DNA of 64,000 bases from Nostoc sp. LPT (GTDB taxonomy: Bacteria > Cyanobacteriota > Cyanobacteriia > Cyanobacteriales > Nostocaceae). This document shows positions 23,861-34,141 of the stretch, piece after piece. A program made the translations under genes and the position numbers. Under the pieces are notes generated by a model, which was not told the origin of the DNA, ran no database searches, and was given only the letters and a program-made list of their open reading frames with translations. The number at the start of each line of letters is the position of its first letter. Position 1 is the first letter of the stretch. The stretch spans positions 1 to 64,000 of the forward strand of contig NZ_JABXKF010000032.1 in NCBI RefSeq assembly GCF_017115165.1. The letters run 5' to 3'.

Positions 23861-25999
23861 ATGCCAAAACAAATTATTATCGCGGAGCAGCACCAAATTG
23901 CTGCGGTTTTTTCTGAAGATCAAATACAGGAACTCGTTGTTGCTACGGGTCATCATCAAATAGGTGATATCTACTTAGGAGTAGTAGAAAACGTATTACC
24001 TGGGATAGATGCGGCTTTTGTCAATATTGGTGACCCAGAGCGCAACGGTTTTATTCATGTTACCGACTTGGGGCCATTGAAGCTGAAGCGTACCGCTGCG
24101 GCAATTACAGAACTATTAGCACCACAACAGAAAGTTTTGGTGCAAGTAATGAAAGAGCCAACGGGGACAAAAGGACCCAGGCTCACGGGTAATATTACCT
24201 TACCTGGACGCTACGTAGTACTGATGCCCTACGGTCGGGGCGTCAATTTATCCCGACGGATTAAAAGTGAAAGTGAGCGCAACCGCTTGCGAGCGCTGGC
24301 GATTTTGGTCAAACCGGCGGGAATGGGTTTGCTTGTGCGTACAGAAGCAGAAGGCAAACCCGAAGAAGCGATTATGGAAGATTTGGAATTGCTGCAAAAG
24401 CAATGGGAGGCTATCCAGCAGGAAGCGCATTCCACCCGTGCTCCAGCACTGCTCAACCGAGACGATGACTTTATCCAGCGCGTATTGCGGGATATGTACG
24501 GCGCGGATGTCAATCGGATTGTCGTGGATTCCAGCACTGGTTTAAAGCGCGTCAAACAGTACTTGCAGAATTGGAGTGGCGGTCAAACACCGCAGGGATT
24601 GTTGATTGACCATCATCGCGATCGCTCCCCAATTTTAGAGTACTTCCGCATCACTGCTGCGATTCGAGAAGCCCTGAAACCGAGAGTAGACCTACCTTCT
24701 GGTGGTTACATTATCATCGAGCCAACGGAGGCATTAACCGTAATCGATGTTAACTCAGGTTCCTTCACGCGATCGGCAACTGCTAGAGAAACAGTTTTGT
24801 GGACAAACTGCGAAGCAGCAACAGAAATTGCTCGCCAGTTGCGTCTGCGAAATATCGCTGGCGTGATCGTCGTTGATTTTATCGATATGGAATCGCGACG
24901 TGACCAACTGCAAGTTCTCGAACACTTTAATAAAGCACTCAAAGCAGACAAAGCTCGTCCCCAGATTGCCCAACTTACCGAACTAGGTCTAGTAGAATTG
25001 ACCCGCAAACGTCAGGGTCAAAATATTTATGAATTGTTTGGTGAAACTTGCCCCACCTGTGGCGGTTTAGGACATACCGTGCGTCTGCCTGGAGAACTCG
25101 AAAACCGATTACCGATACCGGCAGAGACACCAGAGCGCGAGCGTTTTGTATCCTTGCCTCACCGAGAACCACGTCAGCCATCTGCCCGCATCCCAGAACC
25201 ACGAGAAACCTATGATGGATTTGGGGAAGCATTTGACGGCGACTCGGAATTGAGCAACCTCAATCTGATCAATCATCCTAGTTATCAAGAACTTAATGAT
25301 AAGCGCCGTACCCGCACTCGCCGCAGTCGAATTGGTGTCAATGGATTAAACGGGAAAGATGAAGCTCGGATTGTTCCCAATCCTCTGGCTTTTGTTAATG
25401 AGCCAGACTTAGACCTTGATATGGAACCAGAACTAGGAGTTGCGCCAGAAATTCCTTCACCCACCCTTGGTAAACCAGGCTGGAGTGAAAGAGTAGAGCG
25501 CACTAAAATTATCAAGGCAGAACCAGTTAAGCCAGTGGTAGAACCACCGGAGATTAGAACTGTAGAAATGAGCCTCCAAGAACAGGATATATTTGCCTTG
25601 ATGGGAATATCTCCCTTGGTGAAGTTAGAGCAAGAGGTTAAAAATACCAAATCTGTGATTATTAATGTGATTCAGCCCGGTCAACAGCCAACGACCCCAA
25701 TTGAATCAACCTCAGAATCAACTATTGTCCAAAAAGCAACACCTGAAATAATCACTATTGCCCAAAAGGCAACACCTGAAATAACTGCAAGCAAAATACC
25801 GACACCAAAAGTTATTGAGCCAGAACAAAAATCTTTGAGCGAAGAGACAACTGAACCATCGGAGTTGACTATGAATCCTTCGGGACGCTTGTCTGCGAAA
25901 ACCGCCGCGAACGAGATCGCAGATGAAAGCGAAGCTAATAGCAGCGCCACTGCCAGCCGCCGTCGCCGCCGCCGTTCCTCTGCGATTGAGGATAATTAA
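23861..25999 (+). CDS. rne: Ribonuclease E/G
   Basis: A 712-residue endoribonuclease that starts mRNA decay and processes stable RNAs. Order: S1 RNA-binding domain (about 35-120), 5'-sensor/RNase H-like region, and DNase I-like catalytic region with the metal-binding aspartates D296 (VIDVNSG) and D339 (VDFIDME). The zinc-link motif CPTCGG follows (C397, C400). The C-terminal 260 residues are an acidic, low-complexity tail ending in a run of six arginines (700-705). A short Arg-rich tail of this kind is reported to bind polynucleotide phosphorylase in cyanobacteria. rnhB follows 8 bases downstream, so they form an operon. Confidence 0.96.
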   Translation: MPKQIIIAEQHQIAAVFSEDQIQELVVATGHHQIGDIYLGVVENVLPGIDAAFVNIGDPERNGFIHVTDLGPLKLKRTAAAITELLAPQQKVLVQVMKEPTGTKGPRLTGNITLPGRYVVLMPYGRGVNLSRRIKSESERNRLRALAILVKPAGMGLLVRTEAEGKPEEAIMEDLELLQKQWEAIQQEAHSTRAPALLNRDDDFIQRVLRDMYGADVNRIVVDSSTGLKRVKQYLQNWSGGQTPQGLLIDHHRDRSPILEYFRITAAIREALKPRVDLPSGGYIIIEPTEALTVIDVNSGSFTRSATARETVLWTNCEAATEIARQLRLRNIAGVIVVDFIDMESRRDQLQVLEHFNKALKADKARPQIAQLTELGLVELTRKRQGQNIYELFGETCPTCGGLGHTVRLPGELENRLPIPAETPERERFVSLPHREPRQPSARIPEPRETYDGFGEAFDGDSELSNLNLINHPSYQELNDKRRTRTRRSRIGVNGLNGKDEARIVPNPLAFVNEPDLDLDMEPELGVAPEIPSPTLGKPGWSERVERTKIIKAEPVKPVVEPPEIRTVEMSLQEQDIFALMGISPLVKLEQEVKNTKSVIINVIQPGQQPTTPIESTSESTIVQKATPEIITIAQKATPEITASKIPTPKVIEPEQKSLSEETTEPSELTMNPSGRLSAKTAANEIADESEANSSATASRRRRRRSSAIEDN

Positions 26000-26007
26000 T
26001 TTACTTT

Positions 26008-26667
26008 ATGCTAGAAACATCGCCAACACTTTTGGAACAATCCACTTGGTTGGAGTTTTCTACCTTGTTGTCAGAGATTCCAGGGTTGGTTGCAGGTGTG
26101 GATGAAGTAGGGCGAGGTGCTCTATTTGGCCCTGTGGTGGCGGCAGCAGTGATCTTACCAGATCGCGCTTTGCCAATACTGATGGCAGCTAAAATCAAAG
26201 ACAGTAAAAAGTTGTCTAGTTCTCGGAGAACTCAGCTAGTGCAGCAAATTTGTGGGCTGGCTATAGACTGGAAAATTGGGTTTGCTTCTACTGCCGAAAT
26301 TGACAAGATAAATATTTTGCAAGCAACGTTGTTAGCAATGAAGCGGGCTGTGCTGAAGTTAAAAGTACAGCCTGCACTTTGCTTGATTGACGGCAATCAG
26401 TCAATCAAAGATTTGCTATTACCGCAACAAACAATAGTCAAAGGAGACGAGCGATCGCTCGCTATTGCCTCTGCTAGTATTATCGCTAAGGTTTGGCGTG
26501 ACGATCTGGTAATGCATTTAGCATTAAAGTACCCTATGTACAACCTGGAAAATAACAAGGGTTATGGTAGCCAGCGGCATTTGCTGGCTTTGCAACAATA
26601 CGGGCCCTCGCCCCTACATCGTCAGTCTTTTCGTCCTTGCCAAATCAAAGGTCTGAGTGTTGAGTGA
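26008..26667 (+). CDS. rnhB: Ribonuclease HII
   Basis: A 219-residue enzyme that removes ribonucleotides from RNA-DNA hybrids and DNA. The family start motif GVDEVGRGALFGPV gives D32 and E33. Further acidic residues come in KDSKKLS and CLIDGNQ, and the HxxYxxxxNKGYGSQRH-like block (MYNLENNKGYGSQRH) is present. The length is normal and the ATG is 8 bases after the rne stop. The two RNA-metabolism genes are co-transcribed in many cyanobacteria. Confidence 0.95.
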   Translation: MLETSPTLLEQSTWLEFSTLLSEIPGLVAGVDEVGRGALFGPVVAAAVILPDRALPILMAAKIKDSKKLSSSRRTQLVQQICGLAIDWKIGFASTAEIDKINILQATLLAMKRAVLKLKVQPALCLIDGNQSIKDLLLPQQTIVKGDERSLAIASASIIAKVWRDDLVMHLALKYPMYNLENNKGYGSQRHLLALQQYGPSPLHRQSFRPCQIKGLSVE

Positions 26668-26803
26668 TTGAAGAAGAATACAGAATTCAGAATGAATTAA
26701 TCGGGGATTCAGACCTTCTACTAATTACAGAATTCAATTCTGTAGCTTGCTTCCCTGAAAGGGTATTCTGGCGACTGACTCCTGAATTCTGTTTGTTAAA
26801 AAA

Positions 26804-27391
26804 TTACTCAGCATTCAGGATTGGTAATTCAGTACTATCACTGTCAAGTCCTCTATCTTTAGTTTGTGATATCACCCAATAGCGATAATCAGTCAAAAGT
26901 TGATTTAATAACCTTTGCTTGACCGATAACAGGACGCTTTTAAGCAAACCATTACCAGTAGCTTCTAAAATCGGCTTAGGAGTGAAGGAAAATGGCGGTG
27001 GGAAATCCACCAGCACTTCTAAATCAGCTTTTCCTTGCAGGCGAGTGCCAGTGCTAAACTCTTTCGGAGACAAATACCCTTTTAAATTGAGAGCAAAGCG
27101 CTGGTTAATATACTCGAAACCTAAAATTTCGCAGTTTAGCGATCGCAAATAAATTATTCCATTTGATTCTGCCCAGACTCTCATGTCTACAGTAGGTTGA
27201 ATACTCAATGACATAAAAGTCAGCGGACGCATTTTCAAGCGAAATACTTCCTCAGAAAGTTGCTGAATCCGGCTATTGTCAACCAAAGCCTTAACCAGAC
27301 GTTGAGGCTGACGCAAGTAGTGCTGAATGGGAATAGGCTGCTCTGGAACAGCGATTTCAACCGATTGGGAGGCAGTAAACCGGGTAGCCAT
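26804..27391 (-). CDS. DUF1997-family protein
   Basis: A 195-residue soluble protein: MATRFTASQSVEIAVPEQPI, then PIQHYLRQPQRLVKALVDNS and IQQLSEEVFRLKMRPLTFM. This matches the DUF1997 family of cyanobacteria and plants, which has a lipid- or ligand-binding-like beta-barrel pattern with no proven function. The last ~15 residues (LDSDSTELPILNAE) overlap a repeat-rich spacer containing ACAGAATTCA/TGAATTCTGT inverted units and may not be conserved. The gene is convergent with rnhB. Confidence 0.85.
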   Translation of the reverse strand: MATRFTASQSVEIAVPEQPIPIQHYLRQPQRLVKALVDNSRIQQLSEEVFRLKMRPLTFMSLSIQPTVDMRVWAESNGIIYLRSLNCEILGFEYINQRFALNLKGYLSPKEFSTGTRLQGKADLEVLVDFPPPFSFTPKPILEATGNGLLKSVLLSVKQRLLNQLLTDYRYWVISQTKDRGLDSDSTELPILNAE

Positions 27392-27844
27392 GAGCTGATA
27401 AAAATATCTGTTTCTTAATTTTAATATTTTTTAACAACTTAGTTCTGATTATTAGAAAAGTACAAAATTTATTGACTATAAAAACGATTGTTGCTTATCA
27501 GGTATACATCATTAGCAAAAAGTTGGTACGCTCATTCTATCTTTAGTTCAATAAATATAGATTAGGATTTAAGTATTGACAAAAAATCAATAATATGCTT
27601 ATTTGTTTGGTTAGAAACCAATATAATTGCTCTTGAATCTTCAGAGGGATTTAGCAAAAAAAACTCCTAGGAAATGTATCTGCTAGAAGACTGATTTTCT
27701 TGGATACATATTTCGTTCTATCCGTTTAGTGCGTAAATTTTAGAGATAACAGTGTTTAGTAAGAGTAGATGTTGGATATATTTGCCAAACCAAAATATCA
27801 TAATCTCTGTTTACGCATTAAACTCGCAACTCAAGGCTAAAAGC
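27392..27844. other. AT-rich divergent spacer before pheA
   Basis: About 450 bases between the DUF1997 gene and pheA, strongly AT-rich. An in-frame extension of pheA to 27752 is possible but is not supported by the family. Nothing specific was recognised. Confidence 0.4.
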
Positions 27845-28720
27845 ATGACTTTATCGATCACACATTTAGGGCCTCCCGGCACTTACACAGAACAAGCAGC
27901 TGTTTTTTATGTCAACTGGTTGAGCAAAAGTACGGGAACTGAAGCTATATTATGCCCCTATCCCACTATCCCTCAATCACTGCACGCCGTTGCTAATGGT
28001 CAAGCTCACTTGGCTGTTGTGCCAGTAGAAAATTCTATTGAAGGGAGTGTGACTACAACAATGGATACACTATGGCAGTTGGACAGTTTGCGTATTCAGT
28101 TGGCTTTGGTATTACCCATTGCCCATACGTTAATTTCCTGCGCATCTAATTTAGATAAAATTAAAACTGTTTACTCTCACCCGCAAGCTTTGGCACAATG
28201 TCAGGGATGGTTAGAGCGGTTTCTCCCGACTGTACAGATTATTCCCAGCAATTCTACAACCGAAGCACTACAGCGATTGGAACAAGAGACAACAACAGCA
28301 GCGATCGCTTCTAGTAGAGCAGCTCAACTCTACAACCTGCCCATACTTGCTAGTGGCATCAACGACAACCCAGAAAACTTTACTCGTTTTTGGGTAGTAA
28401 GTCAGGGTGAAGCGGAAGTTGGATATCAAGCATCAACAACACGCGCCAGCCACACATCGCTGGCTTTTAGTATGCCTGCCAACACACCCGGAGCATTGGT
28501 CAAACCTTTGCAAATATTTGCTCAACTAGGGATTAACCTCAGCCGCATTGAATCTCGTCCGACAAAGCGATCGCTAGGCGAATACTTGTTTTTCATGGAT
28601 TTAGAAGCAGATGCGAAGGAAGCACAAATGCAATCTGCTTTAGCCGAATTAACTATCCACACAGAGATTTTAAAAATTCTTGGCGCTTACAATGTTTTAC
28701 CGATCAGCGGCGTTACTTAA
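27845..28720 (+). CDS. pheA: Prephenate dehydratase
   Basis: A 291-residue enzyme converting prephenate to phenylpyruvate in phenylalanine synthesis. The N-terminal PDT domain shows THLGPPGTYTEQAA, then VPVENSIEGSVTTTMD and the catalytic NPENFTRF (Thr-Arg-Phe) motif. The C-terminal ACT domain has ESRPTKRSLGEYLFFMD, the ESRP motif associated with phenylalanine feedback. It is a monofunctional dehydratase with no chorismate mutase domain. The ATG at 27845 puts the conserved TLSITHLGP at the N-terminus; an ATG 31 codons upstream adds unconserved sequence. Confidence 0.95.
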   Translation: MTLSITHLGPPGTYTEQAAVFYVNWLSKSTGTEAILCPYPTIPQSLHAVANGQAHLAVVPVENSIEGSVTTTMDTLWQLDSLRIQLALVLPIAHTLISCASNLDKIKTVYSHPQALAQCQGWLERFLPTVQIIPSNSTTEALQRLEQETTTAAIASSRAAQLYNLPILASGINDNPENFTRFWVVSQGEAEVGYQASTTRASHTSLAFSMPANTPGALVKPLQIFAQLGINLSRIESRPTKRSLGEYLFFMDLEADAKEAQMQSALAELTIHTEILKILGAYNVLPISGVT

Positions 28721-28815
28721 GAAGTTAGGAATTATCTGTTATTAGTTAGAGACTATAAATTATAATTTGTCAATCTTTTATTTTTTGTTATTTCTTTCTA
28801 ACTCCTAACTCAGTA

Positions 28816-28838
28816 CAGACGCGATTAATCGCGTCTCT
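28816..28838. repeat. Perfect 18-base palindrome between pheA and the LON gene
   Basis: GACGCGATTAATCGCGTC at 28818-28835 is a perfect palindrome embedded in CTCCTAACT heptamer-like units in a convergent gap. A related pair (GCGATTAATCGC) occurs at 34671-34682. It could serve as a bidirectional terminator or a dispersed palindromic element. Confidence 0.7.
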
Positions 28839-28847
28839 CCTAACTCC

Positions 28848-29495
28848 TCACTTTTGACTAAATGTATCTTTGAGAACAGCGCGAGCTGCCAAGTGATTCC
28901 GAGTAGAAGTTAAAATTTCTGCTTCCCGCTCTAGACGAGTTACAGTATCTTGCATTTCTAACAATAATTGCTGCTCTGCGGCGACACCATAAAGATTACT
29001 GGCTACCCAATAAGATAACTCTGTTGGTAGATCGGGCAAATCTTCTGGTAATTCAATGTTTTGTTCGGTTAATTTGGCTGACAGACGCACAACATCTCGC
29101 AGTAGTTGGTCTACTTCAGTTGATAAAGGTCGCAAATCCTTAGTAGGTGGTTGGTCTTCAATCCACTCAACTAAGCCAACGCGATATGGCTTTTCACGAA
29201 CATACTCTAATACACGAAATCTTTGCTGCCCTAAAGTCATCATTTTGATCCGATCGTCTGGCAGCCGTTGGTGATGAATGATTTCGGCACAGCAACCAGT
29301 GTTTGCAATTGTACCTTTGACTGGATCGAACATTAAAACACCGAACCTGCGATCGCTCTCCAAAATCGTGTTCATCATGATTCGGTAGCGAAATTCAAAT
29401 ATGTGCAGGGGTAATGGCCTGGTAGGAAACAGAACTACTTCGGGTAACGGGAACAGAGGTAGTTCGCGAACTGCAATTTTAGAAGATGATGTCAT
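28848..29495 (-). CDS. LON substrate-binding domain protein
   Basis: A 215-residue protein corresponding to the N-terminal domain of Lon protease alone, with no AAA or peptidase part. Motifs: VRELPLFPLPEVVLFPTRPL, then LHIFEFRYRIMM and FGVLMFDPVKGTIANTGCCA. A helical C-terminal part follows (LLEMQDTVTRLEREAEILTS). Such stand-alone LON-domain proteins are widespread in cyanobacteria and plastids. They are presumed to bind unfolded or hydrophobic protein segments, without proven partners. It is transcribed convergently with pheA. Confidence 0.92.
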   Translation of the reverse strand: MTSSSKIAVRELPLFPLPEVVLFPTRPLPLHIFEFRYRIMMNTILESDRRFGVLMFDPVKGTIANTGCCAEIIHHQRLPDDRIKMMTLGQQRFRVLEYVREKPYRVGLVEWIEDQPPTKDLRPLSTEVDQLLRDVVRLSAKLTEQNIELPEDLPDLPTELSYWVASNLYGVAAEQQLLLEMQDTVTRLEREAEILTSTRNHLAARAVLKDTFSQK

Positions 29496-29587
29496 TGTTG
29501 CTTTGGGATAAACTTAATCTTTAAAATTTCTTTTTCTCTGCTTTTCCCGTACTTTATCTACATTCTATCATTTGTTTCCTAGCTAAA

Positions 29588-29618
29588 TAAAAGCCCTGAG
29601 ATATATTTCTTCAGGGCT
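29588..29618 (-). terminator. Rho-independent terminator of the str operon
   Basis: On the minus strand AGCCCTGA pairs perfectly with TCAGGGCT around an AT-rich loop and is followed by TTTATTT. It lies about 80 bases beyond the rpsJ stop. Confidence 0.85.
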
Positions 29619-29664
29619 GTGTAAAAATTCATACTAATGTCATTTATCTTTTGTCCTTGTCCTT

Positions 29665-29699
29665 TGCTAATGACAAATGACCAATGACTAATGACTAAA
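29665..29699. repeat. Heptamer tandem array touching the rpsJ stop
   Basis: Units AATGACA/AATGACC/AATGACT (about four) lie immediately after the rpsJ stop codon on the minus strand, before the operon terminator. Same class as the arrays at clpS and pyrF. Confidence 0.8.
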
Positions 29700-30017
29700 T
29701 TAAAGTTTGACTTCAATATCTACACCCGATGGTAGATCCAATTTCATTAGGGCATCAATAGTTTTAGAAGAGGGCTGGTAAATGTCAATAATCCGGCGAT
29801 GAGTACGGGTTTCAAAGTGCTCCCGTGAATCTTTATCTACGTGGGGCGATCGCAGCACACAATAGATCCGGCGTTTTGTTGGTAAAGGAATTGGGCCTAT
29901 AGCTGTAGCGTTGGTGCGGTTAGCCGTGTCTACAATCTTCTCGCAAGATGTATCTAATAACCGCCTGTCAAAAGCTTGTAAGCGAATTCTAATCTTCTGC
30001 TGCTGTAGAGTTGTCAT
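29700..30017 (-). CDS. rpsJ: 30S ribosomal protein S10
   Basis: A 105-residue small-subunit protein, also the NusE transcription factor. The sequence [20 protein letters not shown], then [22 protein letters not shown] and [18 protein letters not shown], is typical S10. It is the last gene of rpsL-rpsG-fusA-tuf-rpsJ, the cyanobacterial arrangement of the str operon with S10 behind tuf. A 180-base gap with a strong hairpin separates it from tuf, so it may be expressed at a different level. Confidence 0.98.
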   Translation of the reverse strand: MTTLQQQKIRIRLQAFDRRLLDTSCEKIVDTANRTNATAIGPIPLPTKRRIYCVLRSPHVDKDSREHFETRTHRRIIDIYQPSSKTIDALMKLDLPSGVDIEVKL

Positions 30018-30140
30018 CTTTAATTTTCCAGGTTCTGCGTAATTAGGGGAGTATTTACAGGTTAAAGGTTACAGGGTAAAGGTTACAGAAAACTATCACC
30101 TGTCTCCTGTAACCTATTACCTTATTTATAGAGGGAAGAG

Positions 30141-30182
30141 AAAGGAGCAGAGAGGCAAAATACATACCATCTCTGCTCCTTT
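30141..30182. other. Perfect 13-bp hairpin between tuf and rpsJ
   Basis: AAAGGAGCAGAGA (30141-30153) and TCTCTGCTCCTTT (30170-30182) are exact reverse complements separated by 16 bases. The hairpin begins 19 bases beyond the tuf stop. No U-tract follows on the minus strand, so it is not a classic terminator; attenuation, RNA processing or 3'-end protection are possible. Confidence 0.8.
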
Positions 30183-30200
30183 GTTATGAGCAAAAAGGTG

Positions 30201-31430
30201 CTACTTGATAATTTTGGAGACGACACCAGCACCGATGGTGCGACCACCTTCGCGGATAGCGAAGCGCATTCCTTGTTCAATCGCGATCGCGTTGATCAAT
30301 TCTACTGTCATCTTGATGCGATCGCCTGGCATCACCATTTCTACTTCTTTGCCTTCATCGGAAGTATAGGCTTTGATAGTACCAGTTACATCGGTTGTCC
30401 GCACGTAGAACTGGGGACGGTAGCCAGCGAAAAATGGAGTCTTACGACCACCTTCTTTTTCTGTTAGGACGTACACTTCACCTTCAAATTCATTATGAGG
30501 TTTAATTGAACCTGGTTTGGCAATTACCATACCCCGTTCAATATCAGCCTTCTGGATACCCCGGAGTAGTACGCCAGCGTTATCTCCAGCCATACCTTGC
30601 TCAAGACTCTTCTTGAACATTTCAATCCCAGTTACAGTAGTAGCGCGAGTATCTCTGATACCTACTAGTTCAACGTTATCGCCAACTTTGACTACACCGC
30701 GTTCAATCCGACCAGTGGCTACAGTACCACGACCTGTGATTGAGAACACGTCTTCTACAGCCATCAGGAAGGGTTTATCAACATCCCGCTCAGGTGTGGG
30801 AATGTAAGAATCTACAGCATCCATCAGTTCATAGATTTTGTCTACCCAAGGATTTTCTCCTCGTTGGGTCTTGGGATTCTTGGTCATTGCTTCCAGAGCT
30901 TGCAGACCAGAGCCTTTGATAATAGGGATATCATCGCCAGGGAAATCATAGCTGCTTAACAGTTCTCTTAGTTCTAGTTCCACTAGTTCCAAGAGTTCTG
31001 GGTCATCCATCAAGTCTTCTTTGTTCAAGAAGACAACCAGACTAGGAACGCCAACCTGTTTTGCCAACAGAATGTGTTCGCGGGTTTGCGGCATAGGACC
31101 ATCGGTAGCAGCAACTACGAGGATACCTCCGTCCATCTGTGCAGCACCGGTGATCATGTTCTTCACATAGTCAGCGTGTCCTGGACAGTCTACGTGAGCA
31201 TAGTGCCGACTTGCAGTTTCATACTCTACGTGAGCAGTATTGATGGTAATACCCCGTGCCTTTTCTTCTGGAGCATTATCAATTTGGTCGTAGCCCTTAG
31301 CTACAGCCTGACCCATAGCTGCCAAGGTCATGGTGATGGCTGCTGTCAAGGTAGTTTTACCGTGGTCAACGTGACCAACTGTACCGATATTAATGTGGGG
31401 TTTATTCCTTTCAAACTTTGCGCGTGCCAT
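30201..31430 (-). CDS. tuf: Elongation factor Tu
   Basis: A 409-residue GTPase that carries aminoacyl-tRNA to the ribosome. G1 GHVDHGKT (19-26), switch [10 protein letters not shown], and NKED come in order, followed by domains II and III. The length and the insertion [20 protein letters not shown] are typical of cyanobacterial/plastid EF-Tu. The ATG is preceded by AAGGAAATGAG. It lies 23 bases after fusA in the str operon. Confidence 0.99.
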   Translation of the reverse strand: MARAKFERNKPHINIGTVGHVDHGKTTLTAAITMTLAAMGQAVAKGYDQIDNAPEEKARGITINTAHVEYETASRHYAHVDCPGHADYVKNMITGAAQMDGGILVVAATDGPMPQTREHILLAKQVGVPSLVVFLNKEDLMDDPELLELVELELRELLSSYDFPGDDIPIIKGSGLQALEAMTKNPKTQRGENPWVDKIYELMDAVDSYIPTPERDVDKPFLMAVEDVFSITGRGTVATGRIERGVVKVGDNVELVGIRDTRATTVTGIEMFKKSLEQGMAGDNAGVLLRGIQKADIERGMVIAKPGSIKPHNEFEGEVYVLTEKEGGRKTPFFAGYRPQFYVRTTDVTGTIKAYTSDEGKEVEMVMPGDRIKMTVELINAIAIEQGMRFAIREGGRTIGAGVVSKIIK

Positions 31431-31453
31431 GAATGCTCATTTCCTTATTTTAA

Positions 31454-33532
31454 CTAAGCGTTCCCTTTGCTTTTTGCAATGATAGTTTCAGCTACGCTGC
31501 GAGGCACCTCTTCGTAGTGGCTGAACTCCATCGTGAAGATACCCCGACCTTGTGTCTTTGACCGGATATCAGTGGCGTAGCCAAACATGGTCGCCAGTGG
31601 AACTTTGGATGCGACCTTAGCAAGTCCCTGTTCGGTGCTTTGGCTTTCAATTTGCCCTCGGCGAGCAATGAGGTCGCCAATGACGTTCCCGATATAGTCT
31701 TCAGGAACTTCAACCTCAACTTTCATCATAGGCTCTAAGAGGACGGGTGAAGCTTTTAGCACAGCCTCTTTCATCGCCATTGAACCAGCGATTTTGAAAG
31801 CCATTTCCGAAGAGTCTACATCGTGGTATGACCCATCAATTAGCGTCGCTTTGACGTCAATCAACGGATATCCAGCTAGAACACCGGATTCGCAGCTTTC
31901 TTTCATTCCTTGTTCTGCGGGGCCAACGTACTCTTTAGGTACTGAACCACCAGCAATTTTGGAAACGAATTCAAAGCCAGTACCTGGGTCTCCAGGCTCC
32001 AAATTGATCACAACGTGACCGTATTGGCCTTTACCACCACTTTGGCGGATAAATTTGCCCTCAATTTTGCTTACAGCTTTCCGAATTGTTTCTCGGTAAG
32101 CTACTTGCGGCGCACCTACATTCGCTTCCACCTTGAATTCTCGTAACATCCGGTCTACTAGAATTTCTAGGTGTAGCTCTCCCATCCCCGCGATTACGGT
32201 TTGGTTTGTTTCCGGATCGACGCGGACGCGGAAGGTGGGATCTTCTTCTGAGAGAGATTGCAGAGCTTTGGACAGCTTGTCCATGTCGTTCTTGGTTTTG
32301 GGTTCAACCGCCACCGAGATCACAGGCTCAGGAATGAATAGGGATTCCAGAATTACTGGCGATCCATCATCACAGAGCGTGTCACCTGTCAAGGTGTCTT
32401 TCAATCCCAAAGCTGCTCCCAAATCACCTGCTCGCAGTTCATCGACATCTTGCCGATCGTCTGCCTTCATTAAAACTAAGCGGGAAATCCGTTCTTTTTT
32501 ATTCTTACTAGCGTTGAGAACGTAGCTGCCCTTTTTCAGGACACCAGAATAAACACGAACAAATGTCAGGCGACCGTAAGGGTCAGCCATAATCTTGAAT
32601 GCCAGGGCTGCTAAGGGTTCGTTGTCATCAGCCCGCCGCTCAACAGTATCGCCATTGGGCAGTAAGCCTTGAATTGGCGGTACTTCACTTGGCGCTGGCA
32701 GGTAATCGACAACGGCATCCAGCATTAACTGTACACCTTTGTTTTTGAATGCCGAACCGCAAAGTACTGGTACAATTGTCCCCGCAATTGTGCCTTTACG
32801 CAGGGCAGTCCGAACTTCCTGTTCTGTAAGTTCTTCGCCCTCGAAGTACTTAGTCATCAGAGCATCATCTGTTTCTGCCGCGGCTTCTATTAGCTTAGTG
32901 CGGAATTCGTCTACCTGCGCTTGCAATGCTTCCGGGATATCGGTTTCTTGGATATCAGTTCCTTGATCATTTGCGTAAATATACGCACGCATCCGTACTA
33001 AATCAACGATACCTTGGAAGTCGTTTTCACTACCGATTGGTAGTTGAATGGCGATCGCATTCGCCCGCAGGCGATCGCGGATTTGGTCGTGAACTTTATA
33101 AAAGTTCGCTCCGGTGCGATCCATCTTGTTGATAAAGGCTATCCGAGGAACTTTGTAGCGTTCTGCTTGCCGCCACACTGTCTCAGACTGCGGTTGCACG
33201 CCGCCCACAGAACAAAATACTGCGATTACACCATCTAACACGCGCATGGAACGCTCAACTTCAATTGTGAAGTCTACGTGACCCGGAGTATCGATAATGT
33301 TAATTTGATGATCTTTCCAACTGGTACTGATCGCAGCAGCAGTAATGGTAATTCCCCGCTCCCGCTCCTGCTCCATCCAGTCTGTGACGGCAGTTCCTTC
33401 ATGAACTTCGCCAATTTTATGAATTATTCCAGAGTAAAATAATATTCTCTCTGTTGTTGTTGTTTTGCCCGCATCTATATGCGCCGCAATACCAATGTTG
33501 CGTACTTTCTCTAGCGGGATCGTGCGTGCCAC
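31454..33532 (-). CDS. fusA: Elongation factor G
   Basis: A 692-residue GTPase that catalyses ribosomal translocation. G1 AHIDAGKT (17-24), DTPGHVDF and NKMDRTGA are in order, and domain IV and V sequences end in [16 protein letters not shown]. The start is GTG with a strong Shine-Dalgarno (AGGAGGT) just upstream, which decides this start. It is located between rpsG and tuf in the str operon. Full length and intact. Confidence 0.99.
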   Translation of the reverse strand: MARTIPLEKVRNIGIAAHIDAGKTTTTERILFYSGIIHKIGEVHEGTAVTDWMEQERERGITITAAAISTSWKDHQINIIDTPGHVDFTIEVERSMRVLDGVIAVFCSVGGVQPQSETVWRQAERYKVPRIAFINKMDRTGANFYKVHDQIRDRLRANAIAIQLPIGSENDFQGIVDLVRMRAYIYANDQGTDIQETDIPEALQAQVDEFRTKLIEAAAETDDALMTKYFEGEELTEQEVRTALRKGTIAGTIVPVLCGSAFKNKGVQLMLDAVVDYLPAPSEVPPIQGLLPNGDTVERRADDNEPLAALAFKIMADPYGRLTFVRVYSGVLKKGSYVLNASKNKKERISRLVLMKADDRQDVDELRAGDLGAALGLKDTLTGDTLCDDGSPVILESLFIPEPVISVAVEPKTKNDMDKLSKALQSLSEEDPTFRVRVDPETNQTVIAGMGELHLEILVDRMLREFKVEANVGAPQVAYRETIRKAVSKIEGKFIRQSGGKGQYGHVVINLEPGDPGTGFEFVSKIAGGSVPKEYVGPAEQGMKESCESGVLAGYPLIDVKATLIDGSYHDVDSSEMAFKIAGSMAMKEAVLKASPVLLEPMMKVEVEVPEDYIGNVIGDLIARRGQIESQSTEQGLAKVASKVPLATMFGYATDIRSKTQGRGIFTMEFSHYEEVPRSVAETIIAKSKGNA

Positions 33533-33670
33533 AGCTACCTCCTATAGTTTTTGCCTCATGATATCTTGTATATTACTCTTTGTTAAGATTCTATACTTTT
33601 ACGGAAAACCGTCTTTTTTTTGTAAATCCACGATATAGCGCTTCGGCAAGGCGATATATCGCTTTTTTAC
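33533..33670. other. rpsG-fusA spacer with two plus-strand hairpins
   Basis: ACGGAAAACCGT followed by eight T (about 33601-33620), and CGATATAGCG...GCGATATATCG followed by CTTTTTT (about 33631-33667), both look like terminators on the plus strand, opposite to the operon. They could stop antisense transcription or be dispersed elements. Confidence 0.6.
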
Positions 33671-34141
33671 TTAGTAACGATAATGTGCGAATGCTTTGTT
33701 AGCTTCCGCCATCCGGTGCGTCTCTTCACGTTTGCGAATGGCATTGCCTGTTTCGTTGGCAGCATCCATTAACTCATTTGCCAATTTGCTTGCCATTGTC
33801 CGGCCTGGTCTAGACCGGGAATATTGCACTAACCAACGCAGTGCTAGGGTAGTGCCCCGTTCTGTACGCACTTCCATTGGTACTTGGTAGGTTGCTCCAC
33901 CAACTCGCCGAGCTTTTACTTCTACTAAAGGCGTGGCATTTCGCACTGCTCTTTCAAAGGTTTCCAACGCACCAGCACCAGTGCGTTCTTCAATAGTTTT
34001 TAATGCATCATAAACAATGCGTGCGGCAAGTGATTTTTTGCCATGACGCATGATCCGTCTGATAATCATGCTCACAAGGCGACTGTTATATACAGAGTCA
34101 GACGGAACTGGGCGCCTTTGAATAACACCACGACGAGACAT
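33671..34141 (-). CDS. rpsG: 30S ribosomal protein S7
   Basis: A 156-residue small-subunit head protein that binds the 3' domain of 16S r[23 protein letters not shown], then [20 protein letters not shown] and [19 protein letters not shown] are typical. The ATG is preceded by AAAGGTGAAG. In the str operon it is separated from rpsL by an unusually long 547-base gap carrying an inverted-repeat element. Confidence 0.99.
   Translation of the reverse strand: MSRRGVIQRRPVPSDSVYNSRLVSMIIRRIMRHGKKSLAARIVYDALKTIEERTGAGALETFERAVRNATPLVEVKARRVGGATYQVPMEVRTERGTTLALRWLVQYSRSRPGRTMASKLANELMDAANETGNAIRKREETHRMAEANKAFAHYRY

Noticed and set aside
27752-27844. N-terminal extension of prephenate dehydratase
   Set aside because: The 31 extra residues lie before the conserved SITHLGPPGTYTE start of the family, and an ATG is placed exactly there.
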